Shown here in pieces: positions 22,264 through 33,520 of a stretch of DNA of 64,000 nucleotides. The notes beneath the pieces are model-generated. The model saw only the letters and a program-made list of their open reading frames with translations, was not told the origin of the DNA and did no database searches. The stretch is from Clarkia xantiana subsp. parviflora. Taxonomy: Eukaryota; Streptophyta; Magnoliopsida; Myrtales; Onagraceae. Location of the stretch: the NCBI GenBank assembly GCA_036873135.1, contig JAPTYO010000007.1, forward strand, positions 2,648,763 through 2,712,762. The letters run 5' to 3'. The position numbers and the translations under genes were made by a program. How positions within the stretch are numbered: position 1 is the first letter of the stretch; each line of letters begins with the position of its first letter.

Positions 22264-25200
22264 ATGGTGAGAGGGAAGACGCAGATGAGGCGGATAGAAA
22301 ATGCGACGAGCCGGCAAGTGACGTTCTCGAAGCGCCGGAATGGACTTCTCAAGAAAGCTTTCGAACTCTCCGTGCTTTGCGATGCCCAGGTCGCGCTAAT
22401 CATCTTCTCCCCCAGGGGAAAACTCTATGAATTCGCAAGCTCCAGGTATATATATCTATATAACGTATGTATATATATATATATATATGTAATTAACACA
22501 CCATGAAATTGATTCATAAGTTCTGCAACTCTAATTAGGGTTATTTTGATTGATTGAATCATCTGATTTGATAACCACCCCGGCCCCTTCTCTCAGCTCT
22601 TTTATCCTTTAAATTGCTGTATTCACTGATTCAAGAGTATATATGAATATTTCTATTTTCCCACAAGAAAACAAAATACCTTAAATAATTTTCTAGTTTG
22701 TAAAAATCATTTTTGAAGTAAAAAGTTGTTCAGTCAGTTGTTCTAGTTTGTACTATATCATCAGATAATCAAAGTTATTTTTGCTAATTATTATAAATAT
22801 ATAGAAAATATTTATCTATAATAATAATGAACTGTTCTTTCTTGCTGCACTGCAACATGAGTCAGTTAATTAGCAGCATAACATTAAATTAAATTAAGGA
22901 TACAAGTAATTAAATCCGAATAAAACACTCTATATATAAGAGAAAAGGTCAATTATATTATGTGTATGAATGAACCCTTCACGGCCTTGCTTAGCAAAGT
23001 GTTATTTTATGACACTGTACACATATTTATAGGTGCAACTATATATATTATGGTTAGTTAGTTCATGCATATATAAGTAACTATTCATTATGATTATTTC
23101 AAAGATCAAAACGGTGTGCTGCAATTTTCTCTGATGATTAATTTTTTTTTTTATATAACTAATGATGTAATATTTCTATTAACTAAAATCACAAATATTA
23201 ATATATATTTTTATTATTATTGAGTAAACTTTGACCACTTGCAGATTTTGCAAGCTATAAATATCTTAAGTAGCTATATTTGGTTTTGCTTTGATGAACC
23301 AAATTAAACAGCTGAACTGTACACATCACCTGACAGTGAAATACAAATATCTCTCTATATAGAGGAATTTGTAGATTTGGAAGGAAATAGAGATCTGTCG
23401 GTCCAACTATATAGGGTAAACTTGCCTGCCTATCTTATTCATCACGACCAGAAAAAAACTTGCATTGCCTCAAATTTGTAATAAAGTAGATTAATTAGGT
23501 GGTAAATGAAAAGATTATCAACTTAATTTCTTCTTCCTGCATTTCACATTGGTTTAAGGCAACAAATTATATGCATGCACTTGAGTTAATTATCTGCATA
23601 GATTCTTTCCTCAAGTAATTGCTGCTATTTAACACCCAGCTACTTAATGACTAATTTTTGTATGAATTCTAAGTTTTATATTTTATTAACTGCACTCAAT
23701 ATCTAGGAATACTAATCAATATTAACTGCTTCTTACAAGATGATTCTAGACATGTAACTATTCCACTTTAATTAATAGTATATAATATATCCCTACGTAC
23801 TTCTCCTCTCATTTTATACTATAATAATAGTATTTGGATATATAAAAATAAATTATTTCGTTTAATTTGAAGATAATGGAGTATTCATTCATGTAAGCTA
23901 TAAGCAGAACCCTTAAAAGAAACAAATAAACTAACCTATATTATTAAATCCCCGACAAGGTACATGGATTTTACTAAAACTGCTTATATTCTAATGCTGT
24001 TTTTCATGTACTACATCTTTCAAAGTGAACTCAACTGATGTCATCCTTTTATTTACAGTCTTTTGGCAAGAGCATCTAGCTAGCTAGGGTTTTGTAAGTA
24101 ACAGTACAGCCTTGCTTTATGATTTATGTAATATCCATGATAATTATTTAGAAAATTAGCATTTCTGCAGTTATTAATTAGTTTGAAAAAGATCAAGCAA
24201 CTGTCACTTATTAATCCAGGGGTTTATCCTAATTATCATGAAGAAGTAAGCTGAGTATTATGCTGTCACACGTCCTACTATTAAAAAAATGGTCAAGTAA
24301 TTAGCACGGTGCATGCATGCAAATTCTAGGCCTTTATTACAGCAGATTTCCTACAAATCAACTCTAAAATTTCATAAGTTATTAAAAGATCAAGCAGTTC
24401 ATACTTAATAATGTACAGTAATGATTACGCTGCAAACTAATTAAGCTATTTAATCTATGACGACACTGAACACTCATCATCATGTGATCACCTCATGTTT
24501 ATAACTTATGCAAGCTGATAGAATACTGTTGAGTTCTTGCTTTAGGTGAATTCCGAATATTAGAGCTTGCCAAACGTTTGTCATTAGAGCATGAAGTGTG
24601 TATAAATTAACACTCACTCTTCATATGCAGTGTGTTGTTAGTTAAACTGACACGCAAATGGAATTTATCTCCTGCAATTATATCTTTTACAAGTCAATAT
24701 ATTAAAGGAATTAGTAATGTGCTGCAACAACGCAAACCGAGGAACAACTATAGTGCCATATACAATAACAGAAACCAAGTAATGGCAGATCCAAGCAATA
24801 TAACGGGCAACTCAGGTCCGGTATTAAGCTTCTATTAACCTCTAATACACGATGCCTTCTTAATTATGATTAGGTTTTCAGATTACCTAATGTATAATGT
24901 CTGAAATAAGAACCAATAAATGAAGTAATTATATGTATTGACATAGTTGTGGTGTGTCTGTTGTATTTGCAGCCATGGCACTAAGTTTTGCTTTATTACC
25001 ATGGCTAAATTATATTTGAATTATTGAAGAAGCGGAATATAAAATGCTGATGGGGCACTAATTATTCTAGATGTTCTATCAGTATACATAATCTATGCAA
25101 GGATATCCAGGAAGCACTATATTTTGATTTTAGGGTGAGGAAACCCTAGTTTGGCAGAGGCAAAGAATAATTACGAAATCACTTGATTAGGGTTCCTCTG

Positions 25201-28200
25201 ATTGGTCTGCCATTTTCATTAAATACTATAATGGAAATTCTGTAGAAACTTGGTCCCTAAAAGATTACAGATGAACAAACAAATTACAGTGACAAACAAA
25301 AGAACCCCTACACTATTATAACTATACAACACGACCCTAAGGACAATACCAACTACAATTTATCAATTAAAATCTCCAAGTTCTCCAGCTTGCAAATGAA
25401 GGTCTTCCAAAGTTCTCCATCAAGCTGGAACCGATCCACCACGATTAAGGAGGCTCCTCATCATCTGTCAAAACATCCTTAAAAAACACATAAAAAAATC
25501 TCAACTTGCCTATCAAATACTAGTTGTTGAGAATGAATATCAATGGTAAAAACATCTACAACCTGCTCATTTATCTTCACAAATATAGTTTGTATAGTAT
25601 ATATCATCCAAAACCTTGTCACGGGAGAAATGACAATTTATCTCGATATGCTTAGATCTCTCATGAAAAATTGGAAGTTCATTCATGAAAAATGGGATTT
25701 CCAGCTATATGAATGACAACCTTACTCTCACAAAATAAAACAGATGGTGCAGATTGAACAAAACCAAGTTTACTTAACAAACTCCTAAGCTAAATAATTC
25801 CAGCTATGCCTTTGCTCATACTCCTATATTCAGCCTCGGAAGAAAGTGAAATGGTATCATCATTCTTTATCTTTCAGGAAACTAAAGAATCACTTAATTT
25901 TACACAATAACCATAAACACATATCCTAGTTTACAAACAAGTCCTCCCATCAGAGTCACAATGACTTATTAAACTAAGAATATAACGAGAAGAGAAGACC
26001 GATCATTTACCTGGTTCCGTCTTAATATACCTTACTAATCAAAGAGCAGTATCCATGTGAGAGCTCTTCTACTCTGCATGAATTGGCTAAGGCTCCGCAC
26101 TGCATAGGAAATGTCAAGCCTATCAACAGTGAAGTATAATAATTTTCCTATCAGCCTATGATATGAAGTTTCATCACTTATAAGGTGACTTCCAAGTGCT
26201 TATCATACTTAACACTAGTTAACTTTAAATTAGTCTCCATTGGTGTCGTAGCAACCTTACTGCCAGCAAGACCAGTTTTAGCAATCAACTCTAAAGCATA
26301 CTTACACCACACCCTCTTCACACCTAAGCAATTCAAGACCTAAAAAATACTTCACTTCACCCAAATCAAGACCTTAAAATTATGGTGAAATGTACTTTTG
26401 ATCCCATATGTTTGACCGCTTTTTACTTTTGGTACTATATATTTTTTTCTGTATACTTTTGGTACCAAATGTTTGAAACTTGTATACTTTTGGTCCGTCC
26501 GTTGGTTAGCCGTTCGCTTTTGCCGTTAAATGGCTTGTGCAAGTTACGTGACCCAACCCTCCCTAACCTTTTATTTTATTCAATTTAGTCCCTCTAATAC
26601 ATCCTTAACTTTTATTTTATTTAACTTATTCCTAAAATCTCACAATTGAACCTTTGACCCAAGAAGACCTAGCCGGACCTATCCCATGGCTTAGTCCGAC
26701 CCTGGGTCGGAGTCCTCTGGGTCCGGCCAATGGTCGGGGCCTAATACTAGGCTAGGCCCGGCTAGGTCAATTGGGACATAGCCCCAATTGGGTCTAATTG
26801 AACCCAATTGGGCTTAGGTCCCAATTGACCCAGTCGGACCAGCCATGAGCTAGGTTCGGCTAGGACTTCTAGGTCAAGGGTTTTATTTTAAAATTTTAGG
26901 ATTAAAAAGAACAAAATAAAAGTTAAGAATGTATTACTAAATTGAATAAAATTAAAAGTTTAGGGTGGGTCACTTGACTTGCACATGCAATTTAACAGCC
27001 AACTAACGGATGAACCAAAAGTATACATAGTTCAAACAGTTGGTACCAAAAGAATACGAATAAAAACATATGATACCAAAAGAAAACGATCAAACATATG
27101 GTCCAAAAGTACCTTTAACCCTTAAAATTATTTTCAAGGACAGTTTTCAAATCAGCAATCAAACTCTTACTATTTCAAATAATCAACAAGTCATCAACTA
27201 AACCAACAAAGTCAGAAAAGAGAGTAATCAAATTTGGATTGAACATGACTGTATTATACTTAGTCCATAGATTTCTGAGTTTTGTAAAAAACACGATCAA
27301 TGCCCTGATAAGTGGAGACTATCTCACTATGTAGCTGATAAATTTGAGAGTCATTAATTTTGTTAAAACGTTCGTGTAAATCTGTCCAACAAAAACCGAG
27401 TTGAGCAACTATCCAAATACGACAGAATTGCACCTATTAAGGGCTGTAGTTTTAAATCAAAGGAGTCACGTCTGCATGATCTAGTAATGAAATTGAGTTT
27501 ATTCTTACCGAGGAGAAAGATCCGCATGGCGCGACTCCACTTTGTGCAATTTCCAGATAAGACATTTTGATTGAAACTATGTTCTGGCTAGGCTTTCCAG
27601 TAGTATGCAAATATAAAGGATGAAACGAACACACCTCGTTGTAGAGATCAAGTGACAGGTAATCCTTGTTGCATCGAAAGTCTGATCATGCTCATTGCAG
27701 TCCAGGGATTCTCATCATCATCGGCCATCGCAGCAGAGAACAACAAACAGTTGATCAGTGGTGGTGGATACGAATAGACTAACTGTAGAGATCAAAGAAC
27801 TAGGGGAAAGAACAAGGTCGAAATCAATTCTCAAAGGGAATACAAATCCTCAAAAAATTTGTCAAAAATATTAACGTCATGATACAAATTGTCACTAGAA
27901 TCACCAGAAGGTACGAGGAAGACAACTGATCATAGTAACTCATAAAAAAATGAGTTGCTAACCGAATGATCTTCAAGACGAAAACATAAGCAGATACGAA
28001 TGGTCCTCAACACATAACACGATCTATCAATCTTGTGGAAGGTGCAATCTTGTGGAAGGTGGGGATCCATGGAAATGATTGCAGGAATTGGAGATGCGGA
28101 AGAAAAGTGGATCGAAGAAGGAAGATCAGTTGATCTCCATTTGCTAGGATAACATTTTGGTTTCAAGATGAGCAAACCTTAATTTGGCAGAAGTAAATAA

Positions 28201-30131
28201 TAATTGCAGGATCATTTATGGTTCTTTAAAATGGTCTGCCATCTCCGAATTTTTCTACTATGCTTGTAGAGCATTATGCTTTTGTTTTTTTTATTACTAG
28301 GGTGTACTTAATTGTAACATATATAAAACTTTAAAAGTATGAAAAAGTATGAATTTTTTTTAACTACACCTAATGTTTGCACATACTATTAATAATATTT
28401 ATTTTCTTATGTGGTTCACATTTAGGTCAATAAAAAAATATTAAGAAATAGTGTCATAAGCATGGTGCTTGTGGAGTATAGTATAAAGAACCGCCATCTC
28501 CCTTAAAATTCTATAAGGATAACTCTGGGCGAATCAAAGTTTGACCCCAATATTTACAAATGAAGAAACTTGGTCCATAAAAATATTACATCTGAACAAA
28601 ACAAATTACAAAGACCAACAAAAGAACCCCTAATCTGTTGCAACTACACAACACAACCCTAAGGACATTAATTTATTAAAAAAAAACAACCTATCAACTA
28701 AAGGCTCCAAGTTCTCCCGCTTGCAAATAAATTCCTCCAAAACTATATATGCCCGTGTTTCTATCTGTCTATATATAGATACAGACTATATGCATACATA
28801 TGTTTTCACTGGAGCGACATATATAGTAGAGATTAATTCTGTATTAAATGTTTAACTAGTTATTACAATTAAGTTGACTAAACAGTTAGCAATCATTGAT
28901 CGGTCCGCATTGGATTGAATTTCAGCATGCAGGAAACAATAGAGCGGTACAGGAAGCAGACAAAGGACAGGAGACCAGAAGAGCCGGCATCAGAACAAGA
29001 TCTTCAGGTCATATTAGTTAACTTTCTTGCTGTATTTAATTTATTTATTTGATAGTTATCACCATTATTTCTGTGTAGCTAAAATGATTCTTCTGATCAT
29101 CAGTACCTGAAGCAAGAGACAGCAGATCTGAGGAACAAGATAGAGCTACTAGAGGTTTCTAGACGGTGATTATTCTTTTTAAACCTAAAATAAATACTAT
29201 AGGGTTAATTATCAATTGCTTGCAGCTCATGTTAGGCCAGTCGAACAAATTGCTAGTTGATATTTGTGCAGTCAAGCAAACTGCTAGTTATTTTCTTCAT
29301 CACCACCCAGGTTAAGAAAGATGGAAATATTGCCAGCTGGCAAAATGTTGAAAAAAAAAATTCTATTAGTAATTTGTTTGATTGTTCAAACTCAGCTAGC
29401 GAATTCTAATTAACTCTATATTTATATATGTTCTCATTAGGTATAACTACTGTTGTGAAAGACATTATGTGAAAATGTCGTTTTTATTTTTTCTTCCAGG
29501 AAATTCCTAGGAGAAGGTTTGGGAGATTGTTCATTGGAAGAACTGCAGAAGATTGAACGGCAGATGGAGTCGAGTGTCAGCAATATTCGAGCAAAAAAGG
29601 TTATGAACAACTGACTGATCATTTCTGACTAACTAATATAAACAACTTTTATTGACTTAATTTAGTCATATATTGTATGCAGACTCAAGTTTACCAGGAG
29701 CAGATTGAGAAGCTGAAAGAAAAGGTAATCTTAATCTTAATCTAGCAAGCTATATATATATATATATAGATGTTAGGGTTTCTCTTCTCTCTTTCATATC
29801 TATGTGATGTGATAATTGGGTTGTGTCGAGTTCAGGAGAGGATTCTAAATGCAGAGAACACCATCTTATCTGAGAAGGTAATTTATAATGATAGATTAAC
29901 ATGTTGCTGTAACTCGCATTTTTGGCGCGATAGTAAAAATGGTGATTTTGATATAGTGATGGTGATTTGATGTAGTGTGGAATGATGGAGCCACAACAAG
30001 AAGACACAGAAGAGGCACGAGTGGAAGGTAGAGAAGGAAGCACAGTTTCAGATGTGGAGACTGAGCTCTTCATTGGACTTCCTGCAGGAAGAGGATTGGC
30101 AAGGCCTATTCCTATGCATAATTTTGTTTAA
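22264..30131 (+). CDS. SOC1: SOC1/TM3-clade MIKC MADS-box transcription factor
   Basis: A nuclear DNA-binding factor of the clade that integrates flowering signals; it binds CArG boxes as a dimer. Exons: 22264-22445 (MADS domain, [18 protein letters not shown]...), 28926-29007, 29104-29165, 29500-29599, 29683-29724, 29836-29877, 29976-30131. The middle lengths 82, 62, 100, 42 and 42 are the classical MIKC pattern; the product is 221 residues. The MADS domain is followed by an I region ([14 protein letters not shown]), a K domain with [16 protein letters not shown], and the SOC1 motif [11 protein letters not shown] near the C terminus. Intron 1 is 6,480 bp, much of it a Copia relic; intron 3 holds a family A MITE. 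An AATAAA lies at 30240. Its place beside LPEAT2 and AGL6 supports SOC1 over AGL14/AGL19, though the sequence alone would allow either. Confidence 0.9.
25120..28745 (-). mobile_element. Decayed Copia-type LTR retrotransposon in SOC1 intron 1
   Basis: The minus strand carries Copia signatures in order from right to left: a gag-like start near 27731 (MADDDENPW), gag-like DLHERFNK...[10 protein letters not shown] (about 27380-27310), a YVDD-box relic read as GLVDDLLII (about 27200), [11 protein letters not shown] (about 26340), and RNase H motifs SSEAEYRSM (about 25840) and [10 protein letters not shown] (about 25660). Integrase and most of the reverse transcriptase are missing, so the gag end runs into pol. 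Related terminal repeats lie at about 25120-25405 and 28152-28745; both contain GAAACTTGGTCC and AAAGAACCCCTA, and the right one has about 280 extra bases. Exact LTR ends, primer site and target duplication could not be fixed. Stops and frame changes make it non-autonomous. Confidence 0.82.
26383..27121. mobile_element. Foldback Mutator-like MITE nested in the Copia relic
   Basis: Long inverted arms begin TGGTGAAATGTACTTTTGAT on the left and, complemented, GGGTTAAAGGTACTTTTGGA on the right; both continue with CATATGTTTGA and ACTTTTGGTACC segments. Nine-base flanks TTAAAATTA are identical at 26374-26382 and 27122-27130. The central 26640-26880 is GC-richer with repeated CCCAATTG and TAGGCCCGGCTAGG-like words. 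It splits the reverse transcriptase relic, so it is younger than the Copia element. The arm motifs (ACTTTTGG, AGTCCCTCTAATA, TTTAGGGTGG) are shared with the foldback at 17754-18258. Confidence 0.8.
29202..29415. mobile_element. Family A Mutator-like MITE in SOC1 intron 3
   Basis: The left end GGGTTAATTATCAATTGCTT and internal CAAATTGCTAGTTGATATTTG match the family seen at 3948, 15809 and 16395; the right end is a decayed CAGCTAGCGAATTCTAATTA. It is about 214 bp and makes up most of intron 3, leaving the splice sites intact. The target duplication is unclear. Confidence 0.65.
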
Positions 30132-30763
30132 TTCCTATGTAACACATTGTGTTGTCCTTCCTTCCTTGTTCATCATTTCTTTCTTTTTATATATTGCTGC
30201 TCAGCTCTGGTATGTATGCATTGCTCCCCCACCCTCTCCAATAAATCTTCACATCCCCTAATTTCAGTTGTCACCAACACGGTTTTCTTTTGTGATAATT
30301 GTGACTTTGTCACAACCAATGATCACTGATGTCGTGATTTGTTGTAGTGTCTGCTCAACGAGGATGGTCGTAGCATGCAATTCATGCATGCATCTACGTA
30401 ATGCAAGGATGGATTCAAATTATTAATATGAAAATAAGTGTATATATAGTTAAAACTATATATGTTGATGGAGTTTATTTATTTTTAGTTATACTATTGG
30501 CATAAGTGATGCATATATAAAACTCGAATAGTCTTTATGATCAGAGTCATACAACTCTTGAAAAGTGTTTGATTCATCTTTAATCCTTAAACTTTCCTAC
30601 CCCAGAATTCTAAACCAAACTGCTTCTATATTTTGATTGAAGACTGAAATAAAGGAAAATGAAACATAGATCAAACCAAACAAAGGCTGGCTACTTAAAT
30701 AATTAACCCTAGAATAATTGATTAAGGAAACTAATGAAACCATGCAAGCTAGAGAGGTTGTTC
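30132..30763. other. Convergent 3' flanks of SOC1-like gene and fructokinase
   Basis: About 630 bases between two stop codons on opposite strands. It holds the SOC1-side AATAAA at 30240 and otherwise AT-rich sequence. No further gene is visible. Confidence 0.5.
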
Positions 30764-32612
30764 TCAAGCTGCAGAGCCCGACTTCAACACTTCCTTCACT
30801 TCTTTCTCCGTCGGAAGTGCGGGAATGGCTCCTCTTCGTCCCACGGTAATAGCTCCACATCCATTCGCAAACATCAATGCCTCTTTCAACTTCTTCTCAT
30901 CCTGCAATTATGTTTTGAACAATAACTTATTAACCTGTTTTAATGAACTTCTTCAATGGCTGTTAATTAGATATATAGTATCAAACCTTGTAAAGATTCA
31001 CATTTGAGGCTAAATACGTCAGTAATCCAGCTACGAAAGCGTCTCCAGCACCGGTTGTATCCACGCTATTAGCTCGTAGACCAGCAACCCTGCCTTTGAA
31101 TTCCTGAATACACAATGAAATCAATTATTATGTTATCGGTAATAAAATAAATCGTAATGTGAACTACTTTTTGTCAAGAATAAGACGCACGCCGTAGCTA
31201 AACTAATTACCTTTGTATAATAGCGACAACCTTGGGGACCGTCGGTGACGATCAAAAGCTTGAGATTGGAGTGGAAAAGCTTCTCCATGATCACACTGTC
31301 ACTGTAAGGATCATCACCTTCTGTCAAGAATGTGATTTCATCTTCACTTATCTGCACTTTTATTCATTAGTTAGCTATAGAATTTGATATGATACATAAT
31401 TAGTGGTTCTTTGTTAATCGATCGATCGATACATACCTTGATGATATCGGCTAGATTCCAGATTGTCATGATGCCCTTTCGAGCAGCCTCGGGTGATGGC
31501 CAGAGAGCCAATCTCAAATTAGGGTCATATGAGAGGATGCAACCTGCATTCTTTGCTATGCCCATTGCAGCAAGATGGGCTGATCGGCATGGTTCCTCGA
31601 TCAAACTAATCGACCCATAGTGAAATATAACTCCCTGTATGTATGTATATATGCACAATGAAGCCCTAACTTAATTGAAATTCATTAACTGTGTCCATTA
31701 GACCAGCCTGCCCAAGAGAGTGCACAAGTTGGAGTAGAGATTGTGACCAAGACCATTGGACCCTCAGTTTAATCAGGTTTGACCCGAACCGGAACTGTTT
31801 AATCCAGTTCTAATTTTAATTCAATTCTGGAACTGTTTAATTCAATTCTGATCCAACAGTAGACCAATACTTAGGAAAAATAATATGTTCCTTTACTAAA
31901 TTAACTCTAGTTCATGGATGAAATAACTGGTTTGGTTAGAAACGATCTGTGTTTATGTACGTACCTTTCTAATTAGGTTTTCATCAAGCTCCGACTCCCG
32001 AAGCAACATATCGGCACTAGGGTTACGATAGAACATGAACTCCCGCTCCCCATCACTCCTTAGCGTCACGAAAGCAAGTGCGGTCCTCACATCTGGATCG
32101 AACCGCATCCCCGAGTTATCAACATTGTTCTGTCTCAGTATATCCGCCAGCATATACCCAAATTCATCACTCCCAACCTGTATGCAATCATCAAACAAAA
32201 CTAAACAAATTATAAAGTCCAAACCAAATTAATTATAAAAACTTGCAAGTTAATTAACAAATGCAACCACCTTGCCGATAAATGCAGCGTTGCCTCCGAG
32301 CCTTGCAATCCCGACCGCAACATTAGCAGGAGCCCCTCCCGGTGCTTTCTTAAACGAACCCGATTCAGCCAATGAAACTCCGGACTCGTACGGCACGAAG
32401 TCGATTAGTAGTTCCCCGAAGCACACCACCAATGGACTTGTTGGCTGACGCTCTTTCAATCCTGAACCTATATATCATGATGATATGTATAGCAATTAGC
32501 AAGATAGAGAATATATAATGAAGAGTTTTGGTAATTAATGACATGATTAGTAGTAATGACTTTTCTTGTTCAAGGATCTCTCTCGTTTCACAGGAAAGCA
32601 GCAGGCCGACAT
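30764..32612 (-). CDS. FRK: Fructokinase, pfkB family
   Basis: Phosphorylates fructose with ATP to fructose 6-phosphate in the cytosol, feeding sucrose-derived hexose into glycolysis and starch. Coding exons on the minus strand: 32467-32271, 32177-31965, 31634-31437, 31351-31211, 31103-30987, 30901-30764, all phase-consistent. The frame is closed upstream of 32467 without an ATG, so a first exon is needed; the best candidate is 32612-32561 (ATG at 32612, donor GTCATT, 93-bp intron), giving about 351 residues. That first exon is tentative; an alternative acceptor would begin exon 2 at 32461. Motifs: GELLIDFVP (35-43), pfkB signature 1 around [10 protein letters not shown] (61-70) and signature 2 DTTGAGDAF (282-290) with the catalytic Asp in GAGD. 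Plastid-type transit features are absent. A TATAAAT on the minus strand near 32709 fits transcription from this side. Enzyme identity is firm. Confidence 0.9.
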
Positions 32613-33199
32613 TGTGGAAGGAATAGTGTAGGCAACAACTAATTAAGTGTGGTGTGGAATTGGAACGTAACACGAGGAACAAAGACACGGTAGGTAGTAC
32701 AAGATTTATAACAAGGCATAGATTAGATTGTACTTTGTCTTAGTCCTACTTTTGCTATTGGCTAATTTTAGGGAGATTCTTTTTTATTGGATCGGAAGCC
32801 GACCGAATATTTATGCTACAAAATCTCAAGACACACCCTACTTTATCAACCTCCACCCCATGCCATGGTAATGGACTGCCTCACCAAAAAAAACTATGAA
32901 TATTAATTTGGGCTTTAAGAGAAAACCTAATATTATTAGGTAAATGAATTACATATCCATTTCCCCTCCAATTGGAACATGGGTCAAAAATATCAATCAA
33001 AGCATGCATGCTCTAATTTTTGTTATAAATAAAATAGTTTTATGTTATGGTAGGTAATAAATATTTCTTTAAGAGAGAACTAACACGCTGCAATAAATTT
33101 CGAGTTCGACGGTTTAAAACAACCAAATAGAAATATGGTTCACTGTGCGTAAATATTTACAAAAGTAGGAATAGTCGAGAATGTAATTCTCGGAATAAT
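32613..33199. other. Fructokinase promoter side and spacer
   Basis: Contains a TATAAAT box on the minus strand near 32709-32703, about 90 bases upstream of the proposed start codon. The remainder is AT-rich with no gene. Confidence 0.4.
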
Positions 33200-33520
33200 G
33201 TGTTAAGCTGGAAGAATGCGCGGTGAAGCTAGACATGCAAAAAATATATGACCGTGTTGAATGAGACTTTCTGAAGGCGATGATGATCGGGCTAGGGTTC
33301 CTTCCGAAATGGGTTCAATGATTCATACATGCATTTTCACGGTCTCATATCAAATTCTGATTAATAGAAATAGATCGTCCACAATTGTCCCTATTAGGGG
33401 TATCTATCAGGGCGTAATTGCCCGATAACTCATCATTTTTTTTTACAGACAATGCACTATTCTTTATGAGAGCTAACAGGGAAAACATCACCCAACTCAC
33501 TAACATCATGGGACAGTAAT
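33200..33520 (+). mobile_element. LINE (L1-type) reverse transcriptase fragment
   Basis: Read on the plus strand from about 33214, the frame gives EECAVKLDMQKIYDRVE, then a stop where the family has W, then DFLKAMMIGLGFLPKWVQ, again a stop for W, and further down DNALFFMRANRENITQLTN, which resembles the segment at and after the (F/Y)ADD box. This is the KLDMSKAYDRVEW region of plant LINE reverse transcriptases. Only the central domain remains, with TGG to TGA changes and at least one frame slip. It is a dead 5'- and 3'-truncated copy. Confidence 0.75.

Noticed and set aside
22264..22506. Treating the first MADS exon as an isolated MADS-only relic
   Set aside because: Matching downstream exons with correct phase and classical MIKC lengths exist from 28926 to 30131, so it is exon 1 of a full gene with a large intron.
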